DNA of 64,000 nt from Parasphingorhabdus marina DSM 22363 (GTDB taxonomy: Bacteria; Pseudomonadota; Alphaproteobacteria; Sphingomonadales; Sphingomonadaceae), in the NCBI RefSeq assembly GCF_900128895.1, contig NZ_FSQW01000002.1, positions 434,001-498,000 on the forward strand, written 5' to 3'. Position 1 is the first letter of the stretch; each line of letters begins with the position of its first letter. Under the pieces are notes generated by a model. That model was not told where the DNA came from. It made no database searches and saw nothing but the letters and a program-made list of their open reading frames with translations. Positions 18,307-26,693 of the stretch are shown one piece after another. The position numbers were made by a program, and so were the translations under genes.

Positions 18307-19965
18307 TCACACGCGGTTGAGCGCACTCAGGAGCGCCTCGACGGAAGCCCGGGCAACATCGCTGTTGATTCCCACTCCATAGAATTCCTTGCCGTCCTCG
18401 GTGCGGCATTCGACATAGGCTGCTGCTTGCGCATCCTTGCCGGAGCCCAGGGCATGTTCCTGATAATCCATGATTTCCAGATTGACGCCCAGTGACGAAG
18501 ACAGGGCATCCACAACACTGGAGATCAGGCCATTGCCGCGACCGCTGACAGTGATTTCGCCCTCGGGCCCCGTGACCTTGCCGACAAATATGCGTTCGCC
18601 GCCGGTCTGGCTTTCCTGATAGTCCTCCAGACCATATTTTCCGTCACCATCGAGATGATAGCGCTGGCGAAACGCGCCCCAGATATCTTCAGAGGACAGT
18701 TCACGGCTGGTCTGGTCGGCCAGTTCCTGCACGGTCCGGCTAAAATTGGCCTGCAGGCGCTTCGGCAGTTTCAGCCCGTAATCCTGCTCGAGAATCCAGG
18801 CGATGCCGCCTTTGCCGGACTGGCTGTTGACCCGGATGACGGCCTCATAGTCGCGGCCAATATCGCGGGGATCGATGGGCAGATAGGGCACGTTCCACAA
18901 TTCATCATTGCGCTGTTCCTGCGCGGCGAAGCCTTTCTTGATCGCATCCTGATGCGACCCGGAAAAGGCAGTGAAAACCAGTTCTCCGGCATAGGGATGC
19001 CGCTCGGGTACAGGCAGCTGATTGCAATATTCGACCGTGTTGACGATCTCGTCCATGTCGGAAAAATCGATTCCGGGATCAACGCCTTGCGTGTACATGT
19101 TGAGACCCAGTGTCACCAGATCGACATTGCCGGTTCGCTCGCCATTGCCGAACAGGCAGCCTTCCACCCTGTCGGCTCCCGCCATCATGCCCAGTTCGGA
19201 AGCGGCAATGCCAGATCCCCGGTCATTATGGGTGTGCAGACTGATCACCACATGTTCGCGCTTGCTGATATTGCGGCACATCCACTCCACCTGATCGGCA
19301 TAGATATTGGGAGTGGCGGCTTCCACCGTCGCCGGCAGGTTCAGAATCAGCGGTTTTTCGGCTGTCGGCTCAATAATGTCCATCACAACTTCGCAAACCT
19401 CGAGGCTGAAATCCAGTTCGGCTGTCGAGAATGTTTCCGGCGAATATTCGAAATGCCAGTCGGTATCCGGATATTTTTCGGCCTGTTCACGAAGGATCGT
19501 AGCGCCTTCCCTGGCGATGTCTTTCACGCCATCCTTGCCCAGCTTGAAGACGACATCGCGCCAGGCAGGAGATACCGCATTATAGAGATGGACAATTGCC
19601 TGTTTCGCTCCCTCCAGGCTGGCAAAGCTGGTTTCTATCAGATCACGCCGCGACTGGGTCAGGACCTGGACCATGACATCATCGGGTATTCTGCCTGACC
19701 GGACCAGTCCGCTGATAAAATCGAAATCTGTCGCTCCGGCGGATGGAAAGCCGACTTCTATTTCCTTGATCCCGATTTTCACCAGCAGATCAAAGAAGCG
19801 CTGCTTTTTCTCCGCGTCCATGGGGTCGATCAGCGCCTGATTGCCATCACGCAGGTCGGTGGAAAGCCAGCGCGGGGCCTTGTCGATGGTGCGGGAGGGC
19901 CACTGGCGATCGGGCAAATCAATCTGGCCGAACGGACGGTATTTGCGGGAAGGGTCGGAATGCAT
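18307..19965 (-). CDS. leuA: 2-isopropylmalate synthase LeuA (type 2)
   Basis: 552 residues from ATG 19965 (MHSDPSRKYRPF). A TTG 36 bases upstream is in frame but not needed. Condenses acetyl-CoA with 2-oxoisovalerate, the first step committed to leucine. Catalytic TIM barrel: STDLRDGNQAL near the N-terminus, SLHTHNDRGSG for metal-binding His, and RVEGCLFGNGERTGN. The C-terminal LeuA dimer domain (GGERIFVGKVTGPEG onward) gives leucine feedback control in the family. Upstream lie a leucine-rich leader peptide and a terminator hairpin, indicating transcription attenuation. Confidence 0.96.
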   Translation of the reverse strand: MHSDPSRKYRPFGQIDLPDRQWPSRTIDKAPRWLSTDLRDGNQALIDPMDAEKKQRFFDLLVKIGIKEIEVGFPSAGATDFDFISGLVRSGRIPDDVMVQVLTQSRRDLIETSFASLEGAKQAIVHLYNAVSPAWRDVVFKLGKDGVKDIAREGATILREQAEKYPDTDWHFEYSPETFSTAELDFSLEVCEVVMDIIEPTAEKPLILNLPATVEAATPNIYADQVEWMCRNISKREHVVISLHTHNDRGSGIAASELGMMAGADRVEGCLFGNGERTGNVDLVTLGLNMYTQGVDPGIDFSDMDEIVNTVEYCNQLPVPERHPYAGELVFTAFSGSHQDAIKKGFAAQEQRNDELWNVPYLPIDPRDIGRDYEAVIRVNSQSGKGGIAWILEQDYGLKLPKRLQANFSRTVQELADQTSRELSSEDIWGAFRQRYHLDGDGKYGLEDYQESQTGGERIFVGKVTGPEGEITVSGRGNGLISSVVDALSSSLGVNLEIMDYQEHALGSGKDAQAAAYVECRTEDGKEFYGVGINSDVARASVEALLSALNRV

Positions 19966-20033
19966 GGTCGATACTCTTATGCTGCGAGCGGTTTCGCGCA
20001 AAGCGAAAAGGGCTCCTGAATTTTCAATTTCGG

Positions 20034-20093
20034 AAAAAAATATCCCTTAGACACAGCTCGCTGCAGGACGCAGCGAAACAGGGCGCCTAAGGG
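20034..20093 (-). terminator. leuA attenuator (rho-independent terminator in the leader)
   Basis: On the minus strand, CCCTTAG (20093-20087) pairs with CTAAGGG (20050-20044). An inner stem CGCTGC/GCAGCG and loop GTCCT lie inside. The hairpin is followed by ATA and seven Ts (20040-20034). The stop codon of the leader peptide is inside the 5' arm, so a ribosome delayed near the leader's end would prevent the hairpin. An alternative pairing of leader bases CACAGCT with AGCTGTG in the 3' half could form a competing structure. Confidence 0.8.
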
Positions 20094-20134
20094 CGCATAA
20101 GTCGCAGTAGCTGTGAGTTACAGAACCTTGCCAT
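20087..20134 (-). CDS. leuA leader peptide (15 residues, Leu control codons)
   Basis: ATG 20134 to TAG 20087 reads MARFCNSQLLRLMRP. Three of the last eight residues are Leu, read by CTA, CTG and CTT; CTA and CTT look uncommon for this GC-rich genome. The stop TAG lies within the first arm of the terminator hairpin upstream of leuA. The putative -10 box ends about 8 bases before the ATG, so the transcript may begin at or next to the start codon (leaderless), as known for the trp leader of Sinorhizobium. Too short for standard gene finders; support comes from the codon and hairpin arrangement. Confidence 0.7.
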   Translation of the reverse strand: MARFCNSQLLRLMRP

Positions 20135-20141
20135 ATCGCAT

Positions 20142-20169
20142 TCTCTATCTGGCTTGACGCAAAAATCAA
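20142..20169 (-). promoter_or_regulatory. leuA: Putative promoter of leuA leader
   Basis: On the minus strand, TTGATT (20169-20164) and TAGAGA (20147-20142) are separated by 16 bases. Transcription would start around 20135, at the leader ATG. The match is moderate; position relative to the attenuator is the main support. Confidence 0.4.
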
Positions 20170-20328
20170 CCGGCGGTGGTGCATTTTTTTTCATGCACGT
20201 GAAACCTTTTCATCTGGTCCAGCGAAACATTGTCCGAGCACAACGGCTCAACAAGTTTCTCAAGACCCTGAATTACAAACGAAATAAATCCCCCATTCTT
20301 TAGACAAGAAAAATTGAAGGACCAAAAA

Positions 20329-20814
20329 ATGAAATCGATTATTGTTCCCCTGGCACTGGCGTTGACGGCTTCGGCCGCAACGCTGGCGCTCCCCACCGCA
20401 CCGGCTTTGGCCGGCCCGACCTATACCGGAGTGAAAGGCGGCAATGTTGCCGTCGGCGGTTATGACGTCACGTCATATTTCACCGGTTCCGGTGTTCCGG
20501 TCAAAGGCAGCAAGGCGCATCGCGTGTCGTACAAGGGCGCAGACTATTATTTCAGCACCGCTGCCAATGCCGAGAAGTTCAAGGAAAAGCCGACGGCCTT
20601 TGCGCCGCAATATGGTGGACATTGCGCCTGGGCCATGTCCCGCGGCTCGCTCGCACCTGGTGATCCGCTCGTTTACAAGGTTGTCGACGGCAAACTCTAT
20701 TTCAACGTCAACAAACAGGTCCAGAAAACCTGGCTGACCGATATTGCCGGCTTCATCAAGAAGGCGGACATCAACTGGCCGAAATTCCCCGATACCGCGA
20801 AATTTGGCGGCTAG
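20329..20814 (+). CDS. Exported YHS-domain protein 1
   Basis: 161 residues from ATG 20329, preceded by GAAGGACC (AAGGA at 8 bases). Signal peptide of about 28 residues ending PALA/GPT. The body is a YHS-type domain: GYDVTSYFTGSG, then YKGADYYFSTAANAEKFKEK, then APQYGGHCAWAMSRG with the conserved Cys, and VVDGKLYFNVN. YHS domains occur in metal-handling and copper-ATPase proteins. First of a three-gene set with the Cys-Ala-rich protein and a second YHS protein, spaced by 60-80 bases. Periplasmic location is predicted; metal binding is an inference. Confidence 0.85.
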   Translation: MKSIIVPLALALTASAATLALPTAPALAGPTYTGVKGGNVAVGGYDVTSYFTGSGVPVKGSKAHRVSYKGADYYFSTAANAEKFKEKPTAFAPQYGGHCAWAMSRGSLAPGDPLVYKVVDGKLYFNVNKQVQKTWLTDIAGFIKKADINWPKFPDTAKFGG

Positions 20815-20873
20815 GTCAAGCGACACGCTTTCGTCACGCGTATAACCCCCAACCGAAAACGAAGGAAACAATC

Positions 20874-21143
20874 ATGAACAACCAACGCAAACTTGCTGCC
20901 ATGCTCGCCGTCGCCGGCGGACTGACCCTGGCGGCTGCACCGTCCACGGCAATCGCTCGCTGTTATGCGGCGCCAACCAAAACCTACAAGGCGAAAACCC
21001 AGAAAACCAAGGTCGCTGAAGCTGCATGTGCCGCAGCCTGCGCCGCGGAATGTGCCGCTGCCAGTTGCGCAGCAGCCTGTGCTGCCTCGGCTTGTGCAGC
21101 TTCGGCCTGTGCCGCAGCCTGCGGAGCCTGTGCACCGGAATAA
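20874..21143 (+). CDS. Exported Cys/Ala-rich protein, candidate metal-binding helix
   Basis: 89 residues; ATG 20874 follows GAAGGAAACAATC. Signal peptide of about 28 residues (LAAAPSTAIA/RC). The mature protein has a short basic, Thr/Lys-rich stretch. After it come about 40 residues made almost only of Ala and Cys, with nine Cys spaced 4, 4, 5, 4, 5, 5, 4 and 3 residues apart. One more Cys lies at the mature N-terminus. On an alpha helix this puts most Cys on one face, recalling the CxxxC lines of copper storage proteins, though no homology to them is claimed. No modification enzyme (for example a DUF692/MNIO protein) is adjacent. It sits between two YHS genes. Function is unknown. Confidence 0.75.
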   Translation: MNNQRKLAAMLAVAGGLTLAAAPSTAIARCYAAPTKTYKAKTQKTKVAEAACAAACAAECAAASCAAACAASACAASACAAACGACAPE

Positions 21144-21224
21144 CCCAAACCATCTGGCCGGGAGTGGCATGGGCATGTATCACAGTGCCCCTCCCGGTCC
21201 TCAAATCGAACAGAGGAAATAACT

Positions 21225-21770
21225 ATGAAACAGAATAAAGCAATTTTCGCGGCGATCATGATGGCAACCCTGCCGATCGCCTGTGCCGCCCCCTCATCCG
21301 ACAATGGTGAAACGGCAGAAGTTACGGCTCCCGCCGGACTGATCGCTGATCTCGGCGGTGACCCACAGGGCCCGATCTATACCAAGAATCAGGGCGAAAC
21401 CCTTGCCCTGTCCGGATATGACGCGGTGAGCTACTTCTCCGGCGATGCACCGGTGGAAGGCAGCGACGAATTCCGCGTGCGTTACCAGGGCTTTGACTAT
21501 CAGTTCGCGAACGCGGAAAATGCCGCAACATTCCAGGCGGATCCGGCGAAATACGCCCCGCAATATGGCGGCTATTGCGCCTGGGCCATCGGCGCCAATG
21601 ACGCGCTCGCTCCCGGTGATCCAAATGTCTACAAGATCGTTGACGGCAAGCTGTATCTGAATTTCAGCGAAGATGTGGCAACCCGCTGGAACGAAGATAT
21701 TCCGGGCTTCATCGAGAATGGTGACAAGAATTACCCGACCCATGATCCCAGCGAGCACTATGCCAGCTGA
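21225..21770 (+). CDS. Exported YHS-domain protein 2 (possible lipoprotein)
   Basis: 181 residues; ATG 21225 follows AGAGGAAATAACT. N-terminus MKQNKAIFAAIMMATLPIAC could be cut as a lipoprotein at Cys20, but Pro at -3 is unusual. A longer acidic linker precedes the YHS domain (GYDAVSYFSGDA; YQGFDYQFANAENAATF; APQYGGYCAWAIG; KIVDGKLYLNFS). It is clearly paralogous to the first YHS protein over the domain. A strong terminator follows directly, closing the three-gene unit. Confidence 0.85.
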   Translation: MKQNKAIFAAIMMATLPIACAAPSSDNGETAEVTAPAGLIADLGGDPQGPIYTKNQGETLALSGYDAVSYFSGDAPVEGSDEFRVRYQGFDYQFANAENAATFQADPAKYAPQYGGYCAWAIGANDALAPGDPNVYKIVDGKLYLNFSEDVATRWNEDIPGFIENGDKNYPTHDPSEHYAS

Positions 21771-21794
21771 TAATTGTGGTCAGAGAAACAGAAA

Positions 21795-21827
21795 GGGCGA
21801 CGGATATACTCCGCCGCCCTTTTTTTT
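21795..21827 (+). terminator. Rho-independent terminator after the YHS trio
   Basis: GGGCG-A-CGG pairs with CCG-C-CGCCC around a 7-base loop, followed by eight Ts. It lies 25 bases after the stop of the second YHS gene. Confidence 0.9.
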
Positions 21828-21835
21828 GGTTTTCC

Positions 21836-21909
21836 GTCACCCCAGCGCAGGCTGGGGTCTCATGCAAACATGTACAAACGCCCGAGGCCCCAGCCTGCGC
21901 TGGGGTGAC
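21836..21909. repeat. Inverted pair of REP-like palindromes
   Basis: Two 22-base arms are exact inverted copies separated by 30 bases (21836-21857 and 21888-21909). Each arm is itself near-palindromic, core CCCCAGCCTGCGCTGGGG. It lies between the convergent YHS unit and ilvC. The form is that of dispersed extragenic palindromes; copy number elsewhere cannot be seen here. Confidence 0.8.
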
Positions 21910-21916
21910 AGTTCAA

Positions 21917-22945
<1,029 letters not shown>

Positions 22946-22951
22946 TTAGGT

Positions 22952-23323
22952 TCAGATATATAATGCAATAAGGGTCAGAACTCCGATGCCAGCCAGAAAT
23001 GGCCAGCCAATATGTTTTCCGCGCGTGACAATGGCATCGTAAACACCAGCCACAAGAAACACTGTTCCGGTGAGGAGCAGCAAAACCCTGTCGACAGCCG
23101 GAAAGCTCCTGGCAGCGTCGAACAGGACATAGACCGCGATAAGCCCGAGAAGCGTCATGAAATGCCAGGCAAAGCGAAGGACCTGTTTCGCGAGATTCTG
23201 CGCCATTATACCATCATTCGAATTGACCAGCGGACTGATCAACCGCTTCTCTCCAACGATCGAATGGATCAGCATGGTGATCAACGCGAGGAAGGCCGCA
23301 ACATAGAGTAACAGGCTGTTCAC
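22952..23323 (-). CDS. Small four-helix membrane protein in the ilv operon
   Basis: 123 residues, with hydrophobic segments near 3-20, 50-70, 78-95 and 105-122. No motif of a known transporter or enzyme is recognised. Its ATG overlaps the ilvH stop (ATGA, 4 bases) and ilvC follows 15 bases later, so it is translated from the ilv transcript. The position suggests a link to branched-chain amino acid metabolism or export, but nothing in the sequence proves it. Confidence 0.75.
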   Translation of the reverse strand: MNSLLLYVAAFLALITMLIHSIVGEKRLISPLVNSNDGIMAQNLAKQVLRFAWHFMTLLGLIAVYVLFDAARSFPAVDRVLLLLTGTVFLVAGVYDAIVTRGKHIGWPFLAGIGVLTLIALYI

Positions 23324-23838
23324 GCGGCATCGGGTCCGCGGGAAATGGCGACAACGCCGGTTCGGCCGACTTCGACGAGGCCCACTTCGCGCATCAGAGC
23401 CACAAAGGTCTCGATCTTGTCCGGCGCACCGGTGATTTCGAAGACGAAGCTTTCGGTTGATGCATCAACGATACGGGCGCGATAGGCGTCGGCGAGGCGC
23501 ATGGCCTCGATCCGGTTTTCGCCTTTCCCGGCAACTTTTACGAGTGCCAGTTCCCGCTGAACATGTGGTCCTGCTTCGGTCAGGTCGCGGACGCTGTGGA
23601 CCGGAACCAGACGATCCAGCTGGGCAATGATCTGTTCGATGACATGCGGCGGGCCGTTGGTGGCGATCGTGATCCGGCTGATCGCATGATCTTCGCTGAT
23701 ATCCGCCACCGTCAGGCTTTCGATATTATAGCCGCGTGCGGTGAACATGCCTGCAATGCGGGCCAATATGCCGGCTTCATTGTCGACCATGACGGCGAGA
23801 ACATGACGTTCAACGGCTTCTTCCTTGATACGCATCAT
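23320..23838 (-). CDS. ilvN: Acetolactate synthase small (regulatory) subunit
   Basis: 172 residues. ACT domain at the N-terminus (RHVLAVMVDNEAGILARIAGMF, shown in parts; followed by RGYNIESLTV) binds valine for feedback inhibition in the family. The C-terminal ALS regulatory domain includes RELALVKVAGKG and FEITGAPDKIETF. Adjacent to ilvB with a 9-base gap. The name ilvH is equally used. Confidence 0.95.
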   Translation of the reverse strand: MMRIKEEAVERHVLAVMVDNEAGILARIAGMFTARGYNIESLTVADISEDHAISRITIATNGPPHVIEQIIAQLDRLVPVHSVRDLTEAGPHVQRELALVKVAGKGENRIEAMRLADAYRARIVDASTESFVFEITGAPDKIETFVALMREVGLVEVGRTGVVAISRGPDAA

Positions 23839-23847
23839 CCCGTCCCC

Positions 23848-25683
23848 TTACACCAGCGCCTTGGCCTGATCGTCCATCGTGCCCTTGATGTCTTCCGGAG
23901 ACAGCAGCATCTCGGTATGGGCCGCGCCGGACGGAATCATCGGGAAGCAATTGGCCAGCTTGGCCACCCGGCAATCGACCAGAACCGGACCATCGGTTTC
24001 GATCATTTCCTTGATCCCGGCTTCCAGGTCAGCAGGCTTTTCAATGCAAATGCCCTTCCAGCCATAGCTTTCGGCCAGCTTCACAAAGTCTGGCAAACTA
24101 TCGGAATAACTATTTGAATAGCGGCTTTCATATGTCAGTTCCTGCCATTGCCTGACCATCCCCATATATTCGTTGTTGAGGATGAAAAGCTTGACCGGCA
24201 ACCGGTATTGCGTGGCCGTCCCCAGTTCCTGGATATTCATCTGGATCGAGGCTTCGCCGGCAATGTCGATCACCAGGCTGTCGGGATTGCCGAGCTGGGC
24301 GCCAATGGCGGCAGGCAGGCCATAGCCCATGGTCCCCAGACCGCCGCTGGTGAGCCATTTGTTGGGCAGTTCAAAATCGAAATGCTGTGCGGCCCACATC
24401 TGGTGCTGTCCGACCTCGGTGGTGATAATGGGGTCACGGTCTTTTGTTGCTTCCCAGAGTTTCCGGACCGCCAGTTGTGGCATGATTTCCTTGTCATTTT
24501 CCGGATATTCCAGACAGTTGCGCGCACGCCAGCCCTTGATCCGGGCCCACCATTCTTCATAATCCGGCGCGGAAAATTTGCGGCCCTTCAGGACCGCCAG
24601 CAATTGTTCCATGACGCGTCCGACATCACCGACAACTGGCAGATCCACGCGGATCGTCTTGTTGATCGAAGAGCGGTCAATATCGACATGGATTTTCTTG
24701 CTGTCCGGCGAGAAAGCGTCGATCCGGCCCGTAATCCGGTCATCAAAACGCGCACCGAGGCAGATGATGAGATCGGCGCGGTTCATCGCCATATTGGCTT
24801 CAAAAGTCCCATGCATGCCCAGCATGCCGAGCCACTGATCCGAAGAGGCCGGAAAAGCGCCCAGACCCATCAGGGTCGAGGTGACCGGAGCGCCGGTAAG
24901 GGCGGCCAGTTCCTGCAGCGTTTCGCTGGCTTTGGGGCCGCTGTTAATGATCCCGCCGCCGGTATAGAATATCGGCGCTTTGGCCTGCATGATCATTTCG
25001 GCGGCTTCGTTGACAGCCTTGAAGTCCCCGTCAATCTGCGGCTGATAGCGATTATTATGCTTGCCGCCATGACGCTGAAACTCGGTCGCTGCAACCTGGA
25101 CATTCTTGGGAATATCGATCACGACCGGTCCTGGGCGGCCTTCTGTCGCGATATGAAAGGCTTCGCGGACGACCGAGGCCAGTTGCGACGGCTTTTTCAC
25201 GAGATAATTATGTTTCGTGCAGTGCCGGGTGATACCGACCGTGTCTGCTTCCTGAAAGGCATCTGTCCCAATCAGATTGGTTGCCACCTGACCGGTAATG
25301 ACAACCATCGGAATGGAGTCCATCAGGGCATCAGTAATGCCGGTGACCGCATTGGTCGCCCCTGGACCGGATGTGACCAGCACAACGCCGGGTTTTCCGG
25401 TTGAACGGGCATAACCCTCTGCGGCATGCGTGGCGGCCTGTTCGTGGCGCACCAATATGTGCTTGATCTTCGGATGCTCATAGAGTCCGTCGTAAATCGG
25501 CAGGACGGCACCGCCCGGATACCCGAACACGGTATCCACGCCGAGGTCCAGCAATGTTTCAACCAATATGTCTGCACCGCTTTTTTCGGCCACGATCTGC
25601 TCCAATTTTTCACCAGACCCGCACAGGGCGGGCGATTGATAGGCTATGCTGCAACGCAACGCAACCGCATTCCCCGGCATCAT
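23848..25683 (-). CDS. ilvB: Acetolactate synthase large subunit
   Basis: 611 residues from ATG 25683. Homology to the family begins only near residue 30 (SGADILVETLLDLGVDTVFG), so TTG 25605 is a possible shorter start. ThDP-dependent condensation of pyruvate to acetolactate. Landmarks: GYPGGAVLPIYDGL, catalytic Glu in VRHEQAATHAAEGYAR, ThDP motif around VIDIAGEASIQMNIQEL. The expected D of the usual GDGSF form is replaced by the common GEASI/GDASF type sequence. With the promoter proposed at 25702-25730, the ATG would be about 12 bases into the transcript. Confidence 0.95.
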   Translation of the reverse strand: MMPGNAVALRCSIAYQSPALCGSGEKLEQIVAEKSGADILVETLLDLGVDTVFGYPGGAVLPIYDGLYEHPKIKHILVRHEQAATHAAEGYARSTGKPGVVLVTSGPGATNAVTGITDALMDSIPMVVITGQVATNLIGTDAFQEADTVGITRHCTKHNYLVKKPSQLASVVREAFHIATEGRPGPVVIDIPKNVQVAATEFQRHGGKHNNRYQPQIDGDFKAVNEAAEMIMQAKAPIFYTGGGIINSGPKASETLQELAALTGAPVTSTLMGLGAFPASSDQWLGMLGMHGTFEANMAMNRADLIICLGARFDDRITGRIDAFSPDSKKIHVDIDRSSINKTIRVDLPVVGDVGRVMEQLLAVLKGRKFSAPDYEEWWARIKGWRARNCLEYPENDKEIMPQLAVRKLWEATKDRDPIITTEVGQHQMWAAQHFDFELPNKWLTSGGLGTMGYGLPAAIGAQLGNPDSLVIDIAGEASIQMNIQELGTATQYRLPVKLFILNNEYMGMVRQWQELTYESRYSNSYSDSLPDFVKLAESYGWKGICIEKPADLEAGIKEMIETDGPVLVDCRVAKLANCFPMIPSGAAHTEMLLSPEDIKGTMDDQAKALV

Positions 25684-25701
25684 TTTCCGCGGAACTGGGC
25701 G

Positions 25702-25730
25702 GCGCTACATATCTATATATGTTATGTCAA
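25702..25730 (-). promoter_or_regulatory. ilvB: Putative ilvB promoter
   Basis: Perfect -35 TTGACA (25730-25725) with a 17-base spacer to TAGCGC (25707-25702). The -10 box is weak, but alphaproteobacterial promoters often tolerate this. It lies 7 bases past the miaA stop, so ilvB may be both read through from miaA and started here. Confidence 0.4.
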
Positions 25731-25736
25731 CAGCTT

Positions 25737-26693
25737 TTATTGTAATAAACTTACAATATCATTGATATTTGCAGATGAAATATTACTCTTCCAGCGAGGC
25801 CAGTCGTCCGGAGTCTGATTGCGGAACCAGGTATATTGTCGTTTGGCATAACGCCGGGTTGCGGTGCAGGCCTCGGCGATTGCCTCCTCACGGGTCATGT
25901 GACCGTCCAAAAACTGCCGGATTTCCGGGACACCAATGGCCCGCATGACCGGGCAATCCTCGGGGAGATTGCGCTGCAGCAGGTTTTGCACTTCGGTGAC
26001 CGCACCATCATCCCACATCTGCTCGAAGCGCAGGTCACATCGTTCATAGAGCCAGTCGCGGTCTGGCAGCAGGACCAGGGGTTTGAGCTGGATCTGATCT
26101 GCAATGCCCCCTTCCAGATGACGGTGCCAGTGGTCCAGTGCATGGCCAGTGGACCGGACGACCTCCAGGGCCCGCTTGATCCGGCTGCTGTCCCGGGGAT
26201 TGAGCCGGTCAGCAGATACTTCATCCTCGGCCTGCAGGGTGTCATAAGCGTCCATTGTGTCCATGTTGCGGATTTCATGGCGGATTTTCGGGTCAATTTC
26301 CGGAATGGGAGCAATGCCGTCGAGCAGGGTGCGGACATAGAGCCCGGTCCCCCCGACGAGGATTGGCATCCGGCCTGCTGCATGGGCCTCCCGGATTTCA
26401 GCCTTTGCGTCAGCCGCCCATCTTGCCGCCGAGCAGGCTTCGGCACCGTCGATATAGCCATAAAGGCTATGGGGGATGTCTCCCATCTCATCCGCAGTGG
26501 GTCGTGCGCTCAGGATCTGCAAGTCCGCATAGACCTGCGCGCTGTCGGCATTGATGATGATCGAGGGTTGCTTTTTGGCCAGTTCCAGTGCCAATGCCGA
26601 TTTGCCGCTGGCTGTCGGTCCGACGATCAGCGCGACCTTGCCAATATTGTCCGGGCCGGGATCAACCGGGTCGGGTCCATCTGGAGAAACCAT
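25737..26693 (-). CDS. miaA: tRNA dimethylallyltransferase MiaA
   Basis: 318 residues from ATG 26693 (MVSPDGPDP); ATG 26699 is an alternative. Adds the dimethylallyl group to A37 of tRNAs reading U-starting codons. P-loop GPTASGKS near residue 20, then INADSAQVYADL, GGTGLYVRTLL and the tRNA-contacting C-terminal helices. The start codon overlaps that of the divergent serB gene (CATGCTCAT holds ATG on both strands), leaving no room between them for ordinary 5' regions. The gene ends 53 bases before ilvB on the same strand. Confidence 0.94.
   Translation of the reverse strand: MVSPDGPDPVDPGPDNIGKVALIVGPTASGKSALALELAKKQPSIIINADSAQVYADLQILSARPTADEMGDIPHSLYGYIDGAEACSAARWAADAKAEIREAHAAGRMPILVGGTGLYVRTLLDGIAPIPEIDPKIRHEIRNMDTMDAYDTLQAEDEVSADRLNPRDSSRIKRALEVVRSTGHALDHWHRHLEGGIADQIQLKPLVLLPDRDWLYERCDLRFEQMWDDGAVTEVQNLLQRNLPEDCPVMRAIGVPEIRQFLDGHMTREEAIAEACTATRRYAKRQYTWFRNQTPDDWPRWKSNISSANINDIVSLLQ

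Noticed and set aside
18655-19698. 347-codon plus-strand frame
   Set aside because: Mirror frame of leuA.
20180-20203. GTGCAT/ATGCAC hairpin with T-rich loop upstream of leuA and the YHS gene
   Set aside because: Short stem with a T8 loop and no downstream T run; probably chance between two divergent promoters.
20874-21143. MNIO/bufferin-type modified peptide precursor
   Set aside because: No DUF692 (MNIO) or partner gene nearby and the Cys pattern differs from the known bufferin families.
24148-25404. 418-codon plus-strand frame
   Set aside because: Mirror frame of ilvB.
25600-25700. Possible ilvB leader peptide (MRLRCVAA)
   Set aside because: Contains one Leu and one Val codon but no terminator hairpin follows, so attenuation is not supported.
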